64,000 nt of DNA from Undaria pinnatifida (Eukaryota; Sar; Phaeophyceae; Laminariales; Alariaceae): the NCBI GenBank assembly GCA_012845835.1, contig JABAKD010000008.1, forward strand, positions 14,197,501 to 14,261,500. The letters run 5' to 3'. Both the position numbers and the translations under genes were made by a program. The stretch's first letter is position 1, and each line of letters opens with the position of its first letter. The notes beneath the pieces were generated by a model, which was given only the letters and a program-made list of their open reading frames with translations, was not told where the DNA came from and did not search any database. Positions 8,976 through 19,701 of the stretch are shown here, piece by piece.

Positions 8976-10880
8976 ATGATGAACAACAAAATGAACAACA
9001 GCACGATGAACAACAACACGATGAACAACAACACGATGAACAACAACACGATGAACGACAACGAGAGCACGATGAGCGACACCTTCGACAACACCGGCAG
9101 TGGCTTACCCATTGCGGAAGCTGTTTCGAGCACGCCTGCACAGCAGCAGCAGCAGCAACACGGAACGTCCAGCGCTCTTTTCAAAGTGGCAGCCCGCAAC
9201 CTTCGCGAGTACCATGGCGTGCCGTCCATGACAGCGCTGAAGCTCGAGAAGACCGTGGCCCTGCTGGACCTTCGTCCTCGCCGCCTCGTGGCGCAGGGGC
9301 TAGCACCGCGGAGGCTTCTGAATGACAGCTTTTCTCCTCTGGTCTTGGCTGGTGACAGCTCGGGTGAGGGCCAGGAGGCGCTGTGCGAGGCTGAAACTGG
9401 CGCGCTGATGCGCGGCAGCGGCGACAACCCGTTCAACAGCAGCTCGGAGGACATCGAGGAGGAGGAGGAGGAGGAGGAGGAGGAGGAGGAGGAGGCCTCG
9501 AACAGCACGTACGACGACAACGGCGCCAGCATCGACAACATCGACAACATCGGCCCGGGCGTCGTCCAGGGCGTGGAGGCCGACGGCAATAGCGCTGGCG
9601 ACAAACAGCGTCCCATTCACGCCGCCCTGGTTGCTGGCGGCATCAACCTCCACCCTCGGGAGACTAGGCCCCTGCTGCGCGCGCTCGGTGTGAGCCCTCA
9701 CCGCCTGATAAAGCTCGGGCTCGTCAAACGCGAGGCCATCAGCGCCACGGCTGGCAGGAGAGAGGGTGGCCCTGGCTCTGGCCAACGTCTTCGTGCTGGT
9801 GGGCCCGGTATGAGGGGTGTGGCAGGGCCTCGCGGCCCTCCGCATGGTCCGCCCCATGTCCACCGCTTCTGTGGGCGTTCGGCTGGCGGCGGTCTGTCGA
9901 GGCCCGTGCACGGCCCTCCTCGTCGTCCCTTCCACGGAAGCGGCCACCACCTCATGCGCCGGGGGGAGGAGAGCGGAGAAGAGAGCGTGTCCGTGCCTCA
10001 TGGTCCGCACGGAGGCCCTGGACACCGCGGTCCTCGTCACCACGCAGGTCGTCTCCAAGGACCGCCTCTCGGGTCTGGTCACCACGGCATGACTACCGTT
10101 GGCCGTCGCGGCCCCCCTGGTGGCGACAAGCACGGACACGGACACAGACGCCCCCCCCACCACGGACAAGGACATGGACATGGGCGCTACTGTGACGGAG
10201 GCTTTCACAACGAGAGAGAGGGAGGGGGAGGCGATGGTCTACCCGGCGAGGCAGCTCGTGGGCCCGGGAAACGTGGTCCTCCTCGCTACAGAAGATGGAT
10301 GGGAAGGTCTCACAGCCCCCCCCATGGCCCGCCCCGTGGCCACCACAACTGTGGACCTTGGTCTGGCAACGGTGCGTCGGGGCCCATGCACGGCCCTCCG
10401 ATGGACGGCCCTCCCATGCACGGCCCTCCCATGCACGGCCCTCCCATGCACGGCCCTCCCGTGCACGGCCCTCCCCGTCGTCCCTTCCACGGACCTGGCC
10501 ACCACGGCATACACCCGAGGGAGGAGAGCGAGGAAGAGGGGATGTCGGGGGCTATGGATCCGCACGAAGGCCCTGGACACCACCGCGGTCTTCGTCAACA
10601 CGGAGGAGGAAGGGGTAGGTCTCGCGGTCGTCCCCATGCACCGGTCCACGGACCGTTCCACGGAATGTTCCACGAAGGTGTTTCTGGCGCGCCGCCCGGC
10701 ATGATGGCGCCGTACACGAGGGGTGACGGCATGAAGCAGCGTGGTGGCAGGCACGGAGGAGGCACGGGGTTTTGCGGTGGAGGTTGCGGTGGTGGCGGTG
10801 ATGTGCAGCACAGGAGGAGGGCGCATCTGGCCCACTTCCACGGCGTTGGTCACCAGCCGCAGCTTCTGGAGGCTTACTAA
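8976..10880 (+). CDS. Gene B, copy 1: Asn-rich, duplicated helical motif, acidic linker, long His-Gly-Pro tail
   Basis: 634 residues, unrecognised. In order: four to five MNNNT pentapeptides (1-26); poly-Gln 56-61; motif 1 at about 83-115 and motif 2 at about 213-256, which align with each other through LxxLxLxPxRLvxxGLxxR; a run of 13-14 Glu at about 161-173; then from about 265 a Gly/Pro/His/Arg-rich tail with repeated RGPPHGPP, RRPFHG and five MHGPP-type units (15-bp DNA repeats at 10384-10461). It ends in a short Gly/Cys stretch and HFHGVGHQPQLLEAY. The His density would suit metal binding or phase separation, but neither is shown. It is a paralogue of gene A, driven from the same heat-shock-element promoter. 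Copy 2 encodes the same protein with one synonymous difference, so the frame is stable. Confidence 0.75.
   Translation: MMNNKMNNSTMNNNTMNNNTMNNNTMNDNESTMSDTFDNTGSGLPIAEAVSSTPAQQQQQQHGTSSALFKVAARNLREYHGVPSMTALKLEKTVALLDLRPRRLVAQGLAPRRLLNDSFSPLVLAGDSSGEGQEALCEAETGALMRGSGDNPFNSSSEDIEEEEEEEEEEEEEASNSTYDDNGASIDNIDNIGPGVVQGVEADGNSAGDKQRPIHAALVAGGINLHPRETRPLLRALGVSPHRLIKLGLVKREAISATAGRREGGPGSGQRLRAGGPGMRGVAGPRGPPHGPPHVHRFCGRSAGGGLSRPVHGPPRRPFHGSGHHLMRRGEESGEESVSVPHGPHGGPGHRGPRHHAGRLQGPPLGSGHHGMTTVGRRGPPGGDKHGHGHRRPPHHGQGHGHGRYCDGGFHNEREGGGGDGLPGEAARGPGKRGPPRYRRWMGRSHSPPHGPPRGHHNCGPWSGNGASGPMHGPPMDGPPMHGPPMHGPPMHGPPVHGPPRRPFHGPGHHGIHPREESEEEGMSGAMDPHEGPGHHRGLRQHGGGRGRSRGRPHAPVHGPFHGMFHEGVSGAPPGMMAPYTRGDGMKQRGGRHGGGTGFCGGGCGGGGDVQHRRRAHLAHFHGVGHQPQLLEAY
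10384..10461 (+). repeat. 15-bp in-frame coding repeats (MHGPP units), copy 1
   Basis: About five units of CCATGCACGGCCCTC encode MHGPP, with one MDGPP and one VHGPP variant, inside gene B. The same block is present at 33824-33901 in copy 2 with no change of unit number. Confidence 0.8.
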
Positions 10881-12094
10881 GCGAGGCATGTTCAAGTCAA
10901 GATCATCGTTTCCGGTATTTGGTTTGCTGTGCTGTTTGACAGGTTGAGAACAGGCAGAATTGATACACGATGGAGATGATGTGGTGGTTGGTGTTGCTCT
11001 AACTCTACTGAGCTGCTGTAGAGTCGCCAAGTACCAGAGCCTGACGTTGGCATGCTATGGTTTTTTGTTATTTGCACTTGTGCAGAAGCTTCCCTCGGTA
11101 AAACCGATACGAGGGGTAGAGAACGTACCCAGTAATTTAGTCTGCAGTTTCGGTACGTTCGCGGGCTTCTGTTCTTATGCAGCTTTTTTGTTTCTATGTT
11201 TCATGTCTGGTGTACCTGTAGTACTGGTACATTATACTGGTACACGGTAACATGTATCTGAAGGACAGCTTCGACAGAGCTTCTGCGAGTTGCTTCCACG
11301 CAGTGGTCGTACAACAGCAGTGACTCGGTGCTGTTTGGTTTTTGTCGGGGTGTGACGCGGTGGGAGGGGGCAGGATTGTGTCAGTTCGACGACTTGCTTC
11401 CACGCAATGGTAGTACTCATTGTCGATCACTGCTGTGCAGCTGCTCAACGTCACCATTAACAGGACAGGCTGTAACCTTGTTACATGCTTGTGAAGCCGT
11501 GCTGTTTGGTTCAGTGGGACGGGTCGGGAAGGGGTATGATAGTGTCGACTGCGATGACGTTGGAAGCCGGTCGGAGGATTCCTAGCTAGGGATTGTGGTG
11601 TTTTCGTGACCCTCTTGCGTATCCCGTTTGATACGTCGGTGGAGTCTCGTGGAGTTTCTCTGCCTTGGGGGCATGCTTCCTTGTTCACGTTTGATTGCAA
11701 AGGGGATAGTCCTGGCACGCGATGGTCGGACGGGTGCTTAGATAATCGGGTCGCTGCCGGAGAGTTTTGGCGGTGGGATGGATGGTGTGGGATTTCCGTA
11801 TGTATCGTCACACGGATGCGTGGTGGTTTCCAGCAGCAGCCGCGCGCGGCTTGGGAGTCTGGCGACGTTTGCGATTAGTTGTGGGTTATTTGGTTTGATG
11901 TATAGAGCTCTGTAAGCAGTGACGTGTGGCGCTGGGCGTATCTATCCCCTGCGTCACCGTTTTGTATACTGCGGCTTTTCTCTATGTTGTACCTTACGTT
12001 TGTCTGTGCGACTTTGATGCAGTAGACATGGCGAGGGGAATAAAAAAAAAAAACTGTGGGCTTCGATCTCGAAGTCTGCCAAAAAAAAACACTC

Positions 12095-12110
12095 GGTGGG
12101 TTTACCCACC
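12095..12110 (+). terminator. Conserved 3' stem-loop of right arm, copy 1
   Basis: GGTGGG TTTA CCCACC, then ACCCTCTTGAAAAAGAAAAG. Same stem, loop and downstream layout as the left arm element. Just before it, CTTCG-ATCT-CGAAG forms a second hairpin whose stem is kept in the left arm with a different loop (CACT). It lies 1.2 kb after the gene B stop. Confidence 0.35.
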
Positions 12111-12267
12111 ACCCTCTTGAAAAAGAAAAGTTTCAATTCTTTTACACCGACTAAACCAGCAACCTTATACATATGTGGCAGGGATGGGTTTTGCACCGGA
12201 GTGAAAATTATGAAAATGTCGACCGGGGTGTGGACCTTGATCATCGGCAGTAATCTGAAACCATAGA

Positions 12268-12296
12268 AAAGGGGACGCCCTGCTGGCGTCCCCTTT
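12268..12296. repeat. Perfect 12-bp GC-rich hairpin, copy 1
   Basis: AAAGGGGACGCC, loop CTGCT, then the exact reverse complement ending CCCCTTT. It lies about 120 bp beyond the right arm of the inverted duplication. It looks like an intrinsic terminator, but nothing bacterial surrounds it. Role unknown. Confidence 0.85.
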
Positions 12297-15119
12297 GCCG
12301 GAAAGCCTCCTGATGTGACTTCGAGAATGCGTAGGGTAGGTCAGCTCCGTGGTTCCGTGGATGCGATCGATGCCCCACAGCTACACGACAAGTCCAAGGA
12401 GGTGACACTACAAGAACAGAAGATACCGGCAGACAGCAGCTGTCGCTGCCCGGGCGACATCTCTTTGGACCCTCCCTTGGCGACGGACTCGTTGTGGCGT
12501 GCTGGAAGACGGGCATGAGAGGTTGGCGTGAGGGCAGGCCTCGAAGGCCGGAGGGCGATGCTACGTTCCGAAGGAGCGAAGGGGCTCTCGTCTGCCGGCG
12601 CTCCCAGCGCTAGCGCCTACAGGGCTGTAGCTCCCCACCGCCCCCCCTGACTACCCAGCCAGCAGTCTAGGCCATACGGACAGCCGAGCGGAGAGCCAGG
12701 AAGATGTGGAGCTCCAGCAACCTGCCGACGGGAAGCCAGCGACGGGTGAGCTGAAAATTGATTTTCTTTCGAGTGCTTAGCTTTGACATGATACCTGCTG
12801 TTCTTGTGTGTTTCGACATGATGACTTTCTCTCGTGGTTGGCTGTCGATGCCGCCTGTGCCAAGTCATCTACCTTAGTCTACCGCCACGAGAGGCGAGAA
12901 CAAGCCCGTGTAGCCTATCCCACTACGAAGACGCGCCTACGGGTGAAGCGTGGCGGGCGTGCCAGGACCATCCCTGCAACCCTTTTGCGATCTCATGCCA
13001 CCTCATACCATCGCACTGAGGCCTCGTTTTATCCCAGGCTATATACGAGTTAACCTACAGCAGTACGTCGCATGTTGCAACGGTGTCAAGCCTAAGGAAG
13101 ATCGAGCTGTTGTTCATAACTCTATACTCGTATACCTTCCGTTATGATGGACCCGGTCGTAGTCTGTGAGTTTCCATCTTTCAGCGTGGATAGCACTTTG
13201 TAGTTGTGCCGCATATATCATGGTATTTTTCGCGTTTGTTTAGACTATGGTTTTATCCTTCAACCCCATCGTCTCTAGAAATTTGCCCGAATTTCGCCTG
13301 CACTCTCCTCTGCGGTATGAGATCACCCGCGCACCTCCCCGTCGCCGCTACGGCACAAGCCTTGACTTTTTCGCGTCCTGCGGTATCATAGGCATTTTGC
13401 CATCGCTCGTGGATCCCGGTCGACAATAACAGTGCTTACTCCCGTCACCCGTCACCCTATCTAGCCGAAACGACGTCATGTCTTGGTGCTCACTCCCGTC
13501 ACGCGCTCTCTGTACGGGTGTGTTGTTCTGTAGCATCTGCGTTTTTTTCTTTTGGTGAACGGACTCGTGCAATCATTCTCCATCTTGTTCTTGAAACGAA
13601 ACGCCGAGAAAGAGGCAAGCTGAACGCCGTACATGTGTGCTCTCGGTAGTATACGTATAGTCTTTATTGAACTGCCGGCTGGCCAGCAAAATCGTACCTG
13701 GTATGATATGTTCGGTGCAAGGTACTGGAACACAAACAATATGTATGAGTGACGAAACAATTGCTCGCCTGCTGTAACATTATTTTAAGTGACACCTACC
13801 TGGTGGGAGTTTCCGAACCTGATCAGATCACCAGGGGCGCTTGCCTTGCCTTGCGTTTAGTTTAACCCCTTTAGAGTCCCCCTAAAAATCCCTCTCTATA
13901 TACTAAAACCAAGTGAATTTGTCCCCAAAACGGGTTTCCAGTTGTTCAGGCGTTAATTTACGTACTCTTTTCAAGGTTGGGTGTCGGTATGCTATTTTCT
14001 CTCGACACTTTCTCAGTTTGGTGGGCTCCTTTTTTCTTCCCTTGTCATTGTCAAGACGCCAAAAAAAAAAGTGTTGAGCATGTGAAAGGCGGGGGGGTCG
14101 CATATTTCAACTATTTGGTGTTTGTATCCCCTCGCGATGCATTGTATGATAGAGGTGTATCTGGTATCATTTTTTGTAGGGCTTGGCGCTGGCTCAGTAT
14201 GTACTGGGAGTAGATTATCATCTACTGATTGACCCGACCAGTATATTTGCCAGTAGTTTTTTATTTGGTGTACGTCAAATAAATAAGCCCATATTTTGTT
14301 AACTGTGCGGAAACCTACCCAATGCTGGCGAATTAGTTACAGTGCTTCTCCGACCCCATTCCTCCCGTCTCCCCCTCCCTCTCTGGGTGTTGCTCTCCTC
14401 TTTTTTTTAGACTTTATTTTTGTTGTTTTGGAAGATATCTGGTGTATGATACGGAGTTGCGGTGTATCCTTTAGCTGCTCGCCTATATGGCTATGTTGTC
14501 AGCTTGGCAAACTCTGTTTTCTTTCCTTCTTAATTTTGTTGAGGCACTCTTAACCTTTTGTTTGGAGATAGTTTTTGTTTTTGTGTGCTGGCTGAAAGAT
14601 CTCCGCCGCCGCCCCGGCTGTTGCTTCTTTTCACGCGTTCCTTCCTTCCGCCTGTTTCCTGTTTGTACCCTAAAAGATCTCCGCCAACTCCCGGCTGTTG
14701 AGATTCTTCACGCGTTCCTTCCTTCCACTTGTTTTCATGTTTGGATCTTTCTCTGCGTGGAGTATTTACCTGGTTACATGTACGAGTAGCTTTCCTTCGT
14801 TTTTTGTCTGATTTTTCGTTTTGTTTTCGTATTTTTGTTTGTGCTTTCCTGTGTTTTGCTTGTTGGTGAGAGCCTACTACCTACCCTGTTCCCCAAGGGT
14901 ATAGGAGCGATGGTGGGGTAACACTAAATATTGAATATTAAATGTTAAATATGATACGTCAGAACGATTTACAATGCACCTGCGCGAATGGAATGCCAAC
15001 AGCGTGAAGAACGTCACATCATCGCCACACGTCGCATGCATTTTTCTTGACTTTTCATTATAGTTTCTGTGTAAATGACCACAGCCACCTCCGGCAAATG
15101 CAGTTTTGAGCCCCGATCG
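12297..15119. other. Gene-free stretch, copy 1
   Basis: No gene is supported. At 12537-12630 three hairpins follow each other (GGCCT-CGA-AGGCC, GGCGCT...AGCGCC, CTACA-GGGC-TGTAG) in a GC-rich block that may be a structured RNA. Near 13,855-13,935 is a block also found at about 61,995-62,095. At 14,597-14,745 an imperfect ~75-bp direct repeat (AAAGATCTCCGCC...CACGCGTTCCTTCC) occurs twice. The near-identity of copies 1 and 2 ends around 14,745. Confidence 0.5.
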
Positions 15120-15245
15120 TGATGGGAAATGAAGGGAAAATGCGCATTTTGGGCCTCCGCCGGCGCCTCCAGCGGGGCCCCCTCACGAGCCGGAGGGCGC
15201 CTATTGGCCGAGCCTCGCTTCGCTCGAAGCTACTCGTTTCGCTCG

Positions 15246-15277
15246 ACCAGTATACTGCTGCAATCCAGTATACTGGT
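15246..15277. repeat. 11-bp inverted repeat before minisatellite, copy 1
   Basis: ACCAGTATACT, a 10-nt loop, AGTATACTGGT. It stands directly upstream of the 75-bp array and is kept in copy 2 at 38686-38717. Confidence 0.75.
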
Positions 15278-15339
15278 TGTTTTTTACCACAGCATAATCG
15301 ATACTGACTGGGTCAGCAAGTGTCCAGCCCTAAACATTG

Positions 15340-16366
15340 TTTTGTCTGAGGCTCTTCCCTCACTTGAGGAGCTCTATATACCTTCTAAGGCAGAAACTGA
15401 TTGGGTGTACCTGTTTCTGTCTGAGGCTCTTTCCTCACTTGAGGAGCTGTATATGCCTTCTACGTCAGAAACTGATTGGGTGTAGCTTTTACTGTCTGAG
15501 GCTCTTTCCTCACTTGAGGAGCTGTATATGCCTTCTAAGGAAGAAACTGATTGGGTGCACTTTTTTCTGTCTGAGGCTCTTTCCTCACTTGAGGAGCTGT
15601 ATATGCCTTCTAAGGCAGAAACTGATTGGGTGTACCTGTTTCTGTCTGAGGCTCTTCCCTCACTTGAGGAGCTGTATATGCCTCCTAAGGCAGAAACCGA
15701 TTGGGTGTACCTTTTTTTGTCTGAGGCTCTTTCCTCACTTGAGGAGCTGTATATTTCTTCTAAGGCAGAAACTGATTGGGTGCACCTTTTTCTGTCTGAG
15801 GCTCTTTCCTCACTTGAGGACCTGTATATGCCTTTTAAGGCAGAAAGTGATTGGGTGTACCTTTTACTGTCTGAGGGTCTTTCCTCACTTGAGGAGCTGT
15901 ATATTTCTTCTAAGGCAGAAACTGATTGGGTGCACCTTTTTCTGTTTGAGGGTCTTTCCTCACTTGAGGAACTGTATATGCCTTCTAAGGAAGAAACTGA
16001 TTGGGTGCACCTGTTTCTGTCTGAGGCTCTTTCCTCACTTGAGGAGCTGTATATGCCTTTTAAGGAAGAAACTGATTGAGTGTACCTTCTTCTGTCTGAG
16101 GCTCTTTCCTCACTTGAGGAGCTGTATATGCCTTCTATGGAAGAAACTGATTGGGTGTACCTTTTTCTGTCTGAGGCTCTTTCCTCACTTGAGGAGCTGT
16201 ATATGCCTTCTAAGGCAGAAACTGATTGGGTGCACCTGTTTCTGTCTGAGGGTCTTTCCTCACTTGAGGAGCTGTATATTTCTTCTAAGCAGAAACTGAT
16301 TGGGTGTACCTTCTTTTGTCTGAGGCTCTTTCCTCACTTGAGGAGCTGTAAATGCCTTCTAAGGCA
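15340..16366. repeat. 75-bp minisatellite, about 13.7 units, copy 1
   Basis: Each 75-bp unit runs CTGAGGCTCTTTCCTCACTT..GAGGAGCTGTATATGCC..GCAGAAACTGATTGGGTGTACC. Every unit holds the palindrome TCCTCACTTGAGGA. Because 75 is a multiple of three, two frames stay open for long stretches, but one is cut by TAG at 15483 and TGA at 16077, and copy 2 has single-G insertions in the array. I take it as non-coding. Confidence 0.9.
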
Positions 16367-16421
16367 TAAACTAATCATTTTGAGTAAAAAAACTGGAAGT
16401 GCAACCACAGATGTGAACGAA

Positions 16422-16880
16422 TCCGTGATTTTGGTAAACGAAACGATCATATTGCACAACAAGAATGACACATAATAATCCATGATTTTGGTATACGAAT
16501 CGATCATATTGCTTGCACAACAAGAATGACACATAATCCATTTTTTTGGTATACAAAACGATCGTATTGCTTGCACAACAAGAATGACAATTAATTCACA
16601 ATTTTGGTATACCAAACGATTATATTGCACAACAACAAGAATGACACATAATCCATGATTTTGGTATACGAAACGATCATATTGCACAGCAAGAATGACA
16701 CACAATCCATGATTTGAGCACTATTACAAAACGATCATATTGCACAACAAGAATGACACACAATCCATGATTTTGGTATTCAAAACGATCGTATTGGCAC
16801 AAACAACAAGAATGGCACATAATCCATGATTTTGGTATTCAAAACGATCACATTGCACAACAAGAATGACACATAATCAA
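16422..16880. repeat. ~54-bp satellite array, about 9 units, copy 1
   Basis: Units resemble ATCCATGATTTTGGTATACG..AAACGATCATATTGCACAAC..AAGAATGACACATA, with small indels such as ATTGCTTGCACAACAAG. The last unit runs into a half MITE-like element. AT-rich, no coding signal. Confidence 0.85.
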
Positions 16881-16957
16881 TGATTTTGGGTTAAGGAGCC
16901 CCGTCATGAAGAAAGAAAGTTCAAAATCTGCCGAAAAGTGCTACCCCTATATCGTAA
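16881..16957 (-). mobile_element. Half MITE-like element, copy 1
   Basis: On the minus strand it reads from a TTACGATATAGGGGTAGCACTTTT end through CATGACGGGGCTCCTTAACC, i.e. the left half of the GCTACGATAGAGG family, joined directly to the 54-bp array. Confidence 0.5.
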
Positions 16958-18289
16958 CACGCCCCTCTCTCACACCAAAACTATCCCCCACCCCCTCCCC
17001 CCCCCGCACCGGGCGCGTGTTTGGCAGTCTCCTTGCGCGTCGTTTAACAACCCAACACCCTCCCTCTGACTGACAAGTCTGATCGGCTGAGCGCTCCCCC
17101 CCGTACCGCGTTGTTATCAGTGTGTGAGACGAAGCCATGAGGAGATTAAATTATCACGTGATCCCAACGATCGACGTGTATCTTCATTGAATCGCAACTC
17201 CGTCACGCTCGTTAATCAGTTAAGATCCCCTCTTCGCCAAAGTCAGCTGTTCATGCGGCATTGCCGTACCAATGACGGCCTTGTCGTCGTTTGTTTTGTT
17301 GTCGTTTTAGTCCCTTACCCGTATTTCGTAGCAACGCCGACAAAAAATCGAAAACCACGCTACCCCCCTCCCTAGCTACGATGATACTCGGTTTTGTTTG
17401 CCCATGTAGAGTGCGCGGCATTTTTGTATTAGTCCAAGTTTTGCGTCGGTCAATGACCACGACGATGGCCCACCGTGGTCGTCTCGAGGGGTGCTTCTGA
17501 GGGGCGAAGATGGTAGACGATGGAAAAGGGCAGACGATAGCCGCCGACGTCGTTAGGCAACCTGATCTGGTTCTGGTTGTTGCGTTGTTACAAAGAATAC
17601 AATCAAAATGCCAGTTTTCGTCATTAAAAATTCCGTTCTTCGAGACACTGCTGTCTGCCGTGGATGCGGCTGTTGCACATGTTAATAGCGGCGCAGGGGA
17701 GAGCCATCACACGCTGTTATCTTCCTGAAATATTAGTAGTATTAATAGCATAGAAAATTTTACAAGCTGGAGGGCCCATAATTTCCCCGTATCCATACAC
17801 AACGCTAATAATGCTTCGCTGTACACAACGCTAATAATGCTTCGAAAAACAGCATACACAACAAAAAATCACATAATCAGTCGAGAAACGAAAATATCGA
17901 AGCAATCTGTGGAACGAACGCGCTGGCAACAGTGGACGCGACATCGCGACTGGCGGCGTTACTTCGTACTACTACCACATATGCTATGGTTTTCCACACA
18001 CATATATCATGTCATACTTTGCACACACGTGAAAACGAGGGGTATACCCATCCTCTCGCGAAAAAAGAATGCCCCCCCCCTGCTCTCCCACGCGGTCGGG
18101 GCTATATGTTGACCCCACATTAACCCACTTTGTATTTACACTCTTCGTTTGGACAGCACGTACAGCGCGTATTTATAGTGGAACGACCAAGTTAACACTG
18201 AGGCGAAAGTACACCTGGATACTACTACTCCACGACGACTAAAAGGGAAACAACGACGCCAGCGAAAACGTCTTAAAAGGTGCAATATC
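16958..18289. other. Gene-free stretch, copy 1
   Basis: No gene supported. It contains a C-rich run near 16,985-17,005 and a 23-bp direct repeat (ACACAACGCTAATAATGCTT twice, about 17,797-17,845). Open frames differ between the two copies by frame-changing indels. Copy 2 counterpart: 40027-41369. Confidence 0.5.
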
Positions 18290-19010
18290 ATCGTCACTTT
18301 TTTTACGATACAAAGATTGATCAAGGGTAGATACAGTCGTCGCCTGTTACACCAAAAAAACGTCTAGGGCCTACAAAGAAATGCACTCGTCCCCGTTCGA
18401 AAGAAAACATCACTTGGGTAAACATATACATTCGTCGTCTTCAACAAAAAATACCGAAAGCATCAAGGGTGTATAAATCCACTCGTCAACTTTTACAATA
18501 ATAACATATCAAGGGCAACTATGGTCGTCACCTTTTGCGACGAAAAAAACTCAAGAATACACACGCTCTGGTCAACTTTCACTCAACAAATAAACCTCAA
18601 GGGTGTACCTACACTCGTCGTCTTTCACAGCACAAATATCAAGACAGGGTAACTATGGTCGTCACCTTTTGCGACGAAAAAACTCGAGGATACACACGCT
18701 CTCGTCAGCTTTCACACAACAGATAAACCTCAAGGCTGTATCTACACTCGTCATCTTTTACAGCACAAATATCAAGACAGAGGGTTAAATATCCTCTTGA
18801 CCTTTCACAGCAAAAACATCAAGGCTAATTATACACACTCGCCCGAGTCCTCTTTTACAGCACAAATATCAAGAGGAAGGGTAAATATCCTCTTGGTATT
18901 TCCAATACAAAAACATCAAGGACAAAGGCTAAACGCACTCGTCATCTTTTACATCACAAAAATCAAGGGTAAAATTTCCTCGCGAGCTTTTACAACAAAA
19001 ACATCAAGGA
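18290..19010. repeat. Array of ~58-bp units with ACATCAAGG motif, copy 1
   Basis: About a dozen degenerate units, each with ACTCGTC, then TTTTACA-CA-AAA, then ATCAAGGGT, separated by ~25-30 bp of variable sequence. The spacing superficially resembles a CRISPR array, but the repeats are too variable and the genome is eukaryotic. It lies on the 3' side of gene C and is kept, degenerate, in all three unit copies. Confidence 0.75.
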
Positions 19011-19639
19011 TAACGCTACAGAGTAGTCGTCACGTATTCTGCCAACCCTTATGACAGTGCTCAACCGATTGGCGGCCAACACGCCACTCCCAAGCATAAA
19101 AAAAAAACGTTTCCCGCCCCAATCCCTGCTTTTTGTCCTCTTTCTAAATTATAACAACACCATGGCTATGAGGCGTTTTGGTAACGTGCAACGCCATCGC
19201 CGCCGCCACCACCCCCACCACGGCGAGAATGTCGACATTCTTAAGACGGCACCAACCCGCATTGCTATAGAAGGAGTGAAATACCATACAGTAGCACGGC
19301 AAGAAATGCCCCCCCCAAAACCGACTGCATATCATACCAGGTACCGCACAGATAACTCTTTATAACAACACAGTCTGTTAGTACCACGTTCTCTGACCGA
19401 GACGTAAATATTGTAGCTTACGAAAAACTTGCAGCAGGGCAGATCTCTACGCGATGAACCCAGGAACCGCGGAAGGCCCGTGGTAAACTGTGGGTCAGAG
19501 CAGCGCGGCAGATTTACGCACAGCCGTGACTGTCCGAAACAGATGCGACCTCAAATACGTGGTATCACACGCAAAAAGGGACTATAACAGCAGTACGGCG
19601 GGGAAGACCCTATAGATCTACACCTCTTGGGTTTAACGC

Positions 19640-19700
19640 TGGCGGATAGCGTTAGCGCTAGTTCTAGCGATAATGTTAGCGTTTCTAGCCTAGGCGCCCT
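19640..19700 (-). repeat. AACGCT-type hexamer repeats 3' of gene C, copy 1
   Basis: Degenerate hexamers (AACGCT, AGCGCT, ATCGCT) start within a few bases of the gene C stop. The same arrangement follows the stop in copy 2 (42,712-42,770) and, expanded, in the copy 3 paralogue (58,638-58,726). Confidence 0.6.
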
Positions 19701-19701
19701 G

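Larger units (their letters stand above)
8813..12150 (+). repeat. Right arm of inverted duplication carrying gene B, copy 1
   Basis: This is the inverted partner of 6068-8812. It is longer because gene B is longer and because its 3' flank has a local duplication around 11,270-11,420 (ACTTGCTTCCACGCA-type sequence twice). Homology ends near 12,150. The 3' flank has no conserved reading frame in the two arms, so it is more likely 3' UTR or spacer than a second gene. Confidence 0.85.

Noticed and set aside
9300-10208. Long antisense and alternate-frame ORFs over genes A and B (for example the 302-codon minus frame)
   Set aside because: Shadow frames produced by GC-rich, repeat-rich codons of gene B. 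Only the gene B frame is shared with paralogue A.
15337-16299. 320-codon open frame of repeated LRLFPHLRSC units, and an overlapping EALSSLEELY frame
   Set aside because: Both arise because the 75-bp minisatellite is a multiple of three. One frame has TAG and TGA stops, and copy 2 has single-base insertions and five fewer units.
18290-19010. Possible CRISPR array (regular motif plus variable spacers)
   Set aside because: The motifs are too degenerate, spacers share sequence, no cas genes are present, and the context is eukaryotic.
19051-19365. 104-codon plus-strand frame with RRHRRRHHPHH
   Set aside because: Changes between copies 1 and 2 show no synonymous bias, and the copy 3 equivalent (58,260-58,380) is in a different frame.
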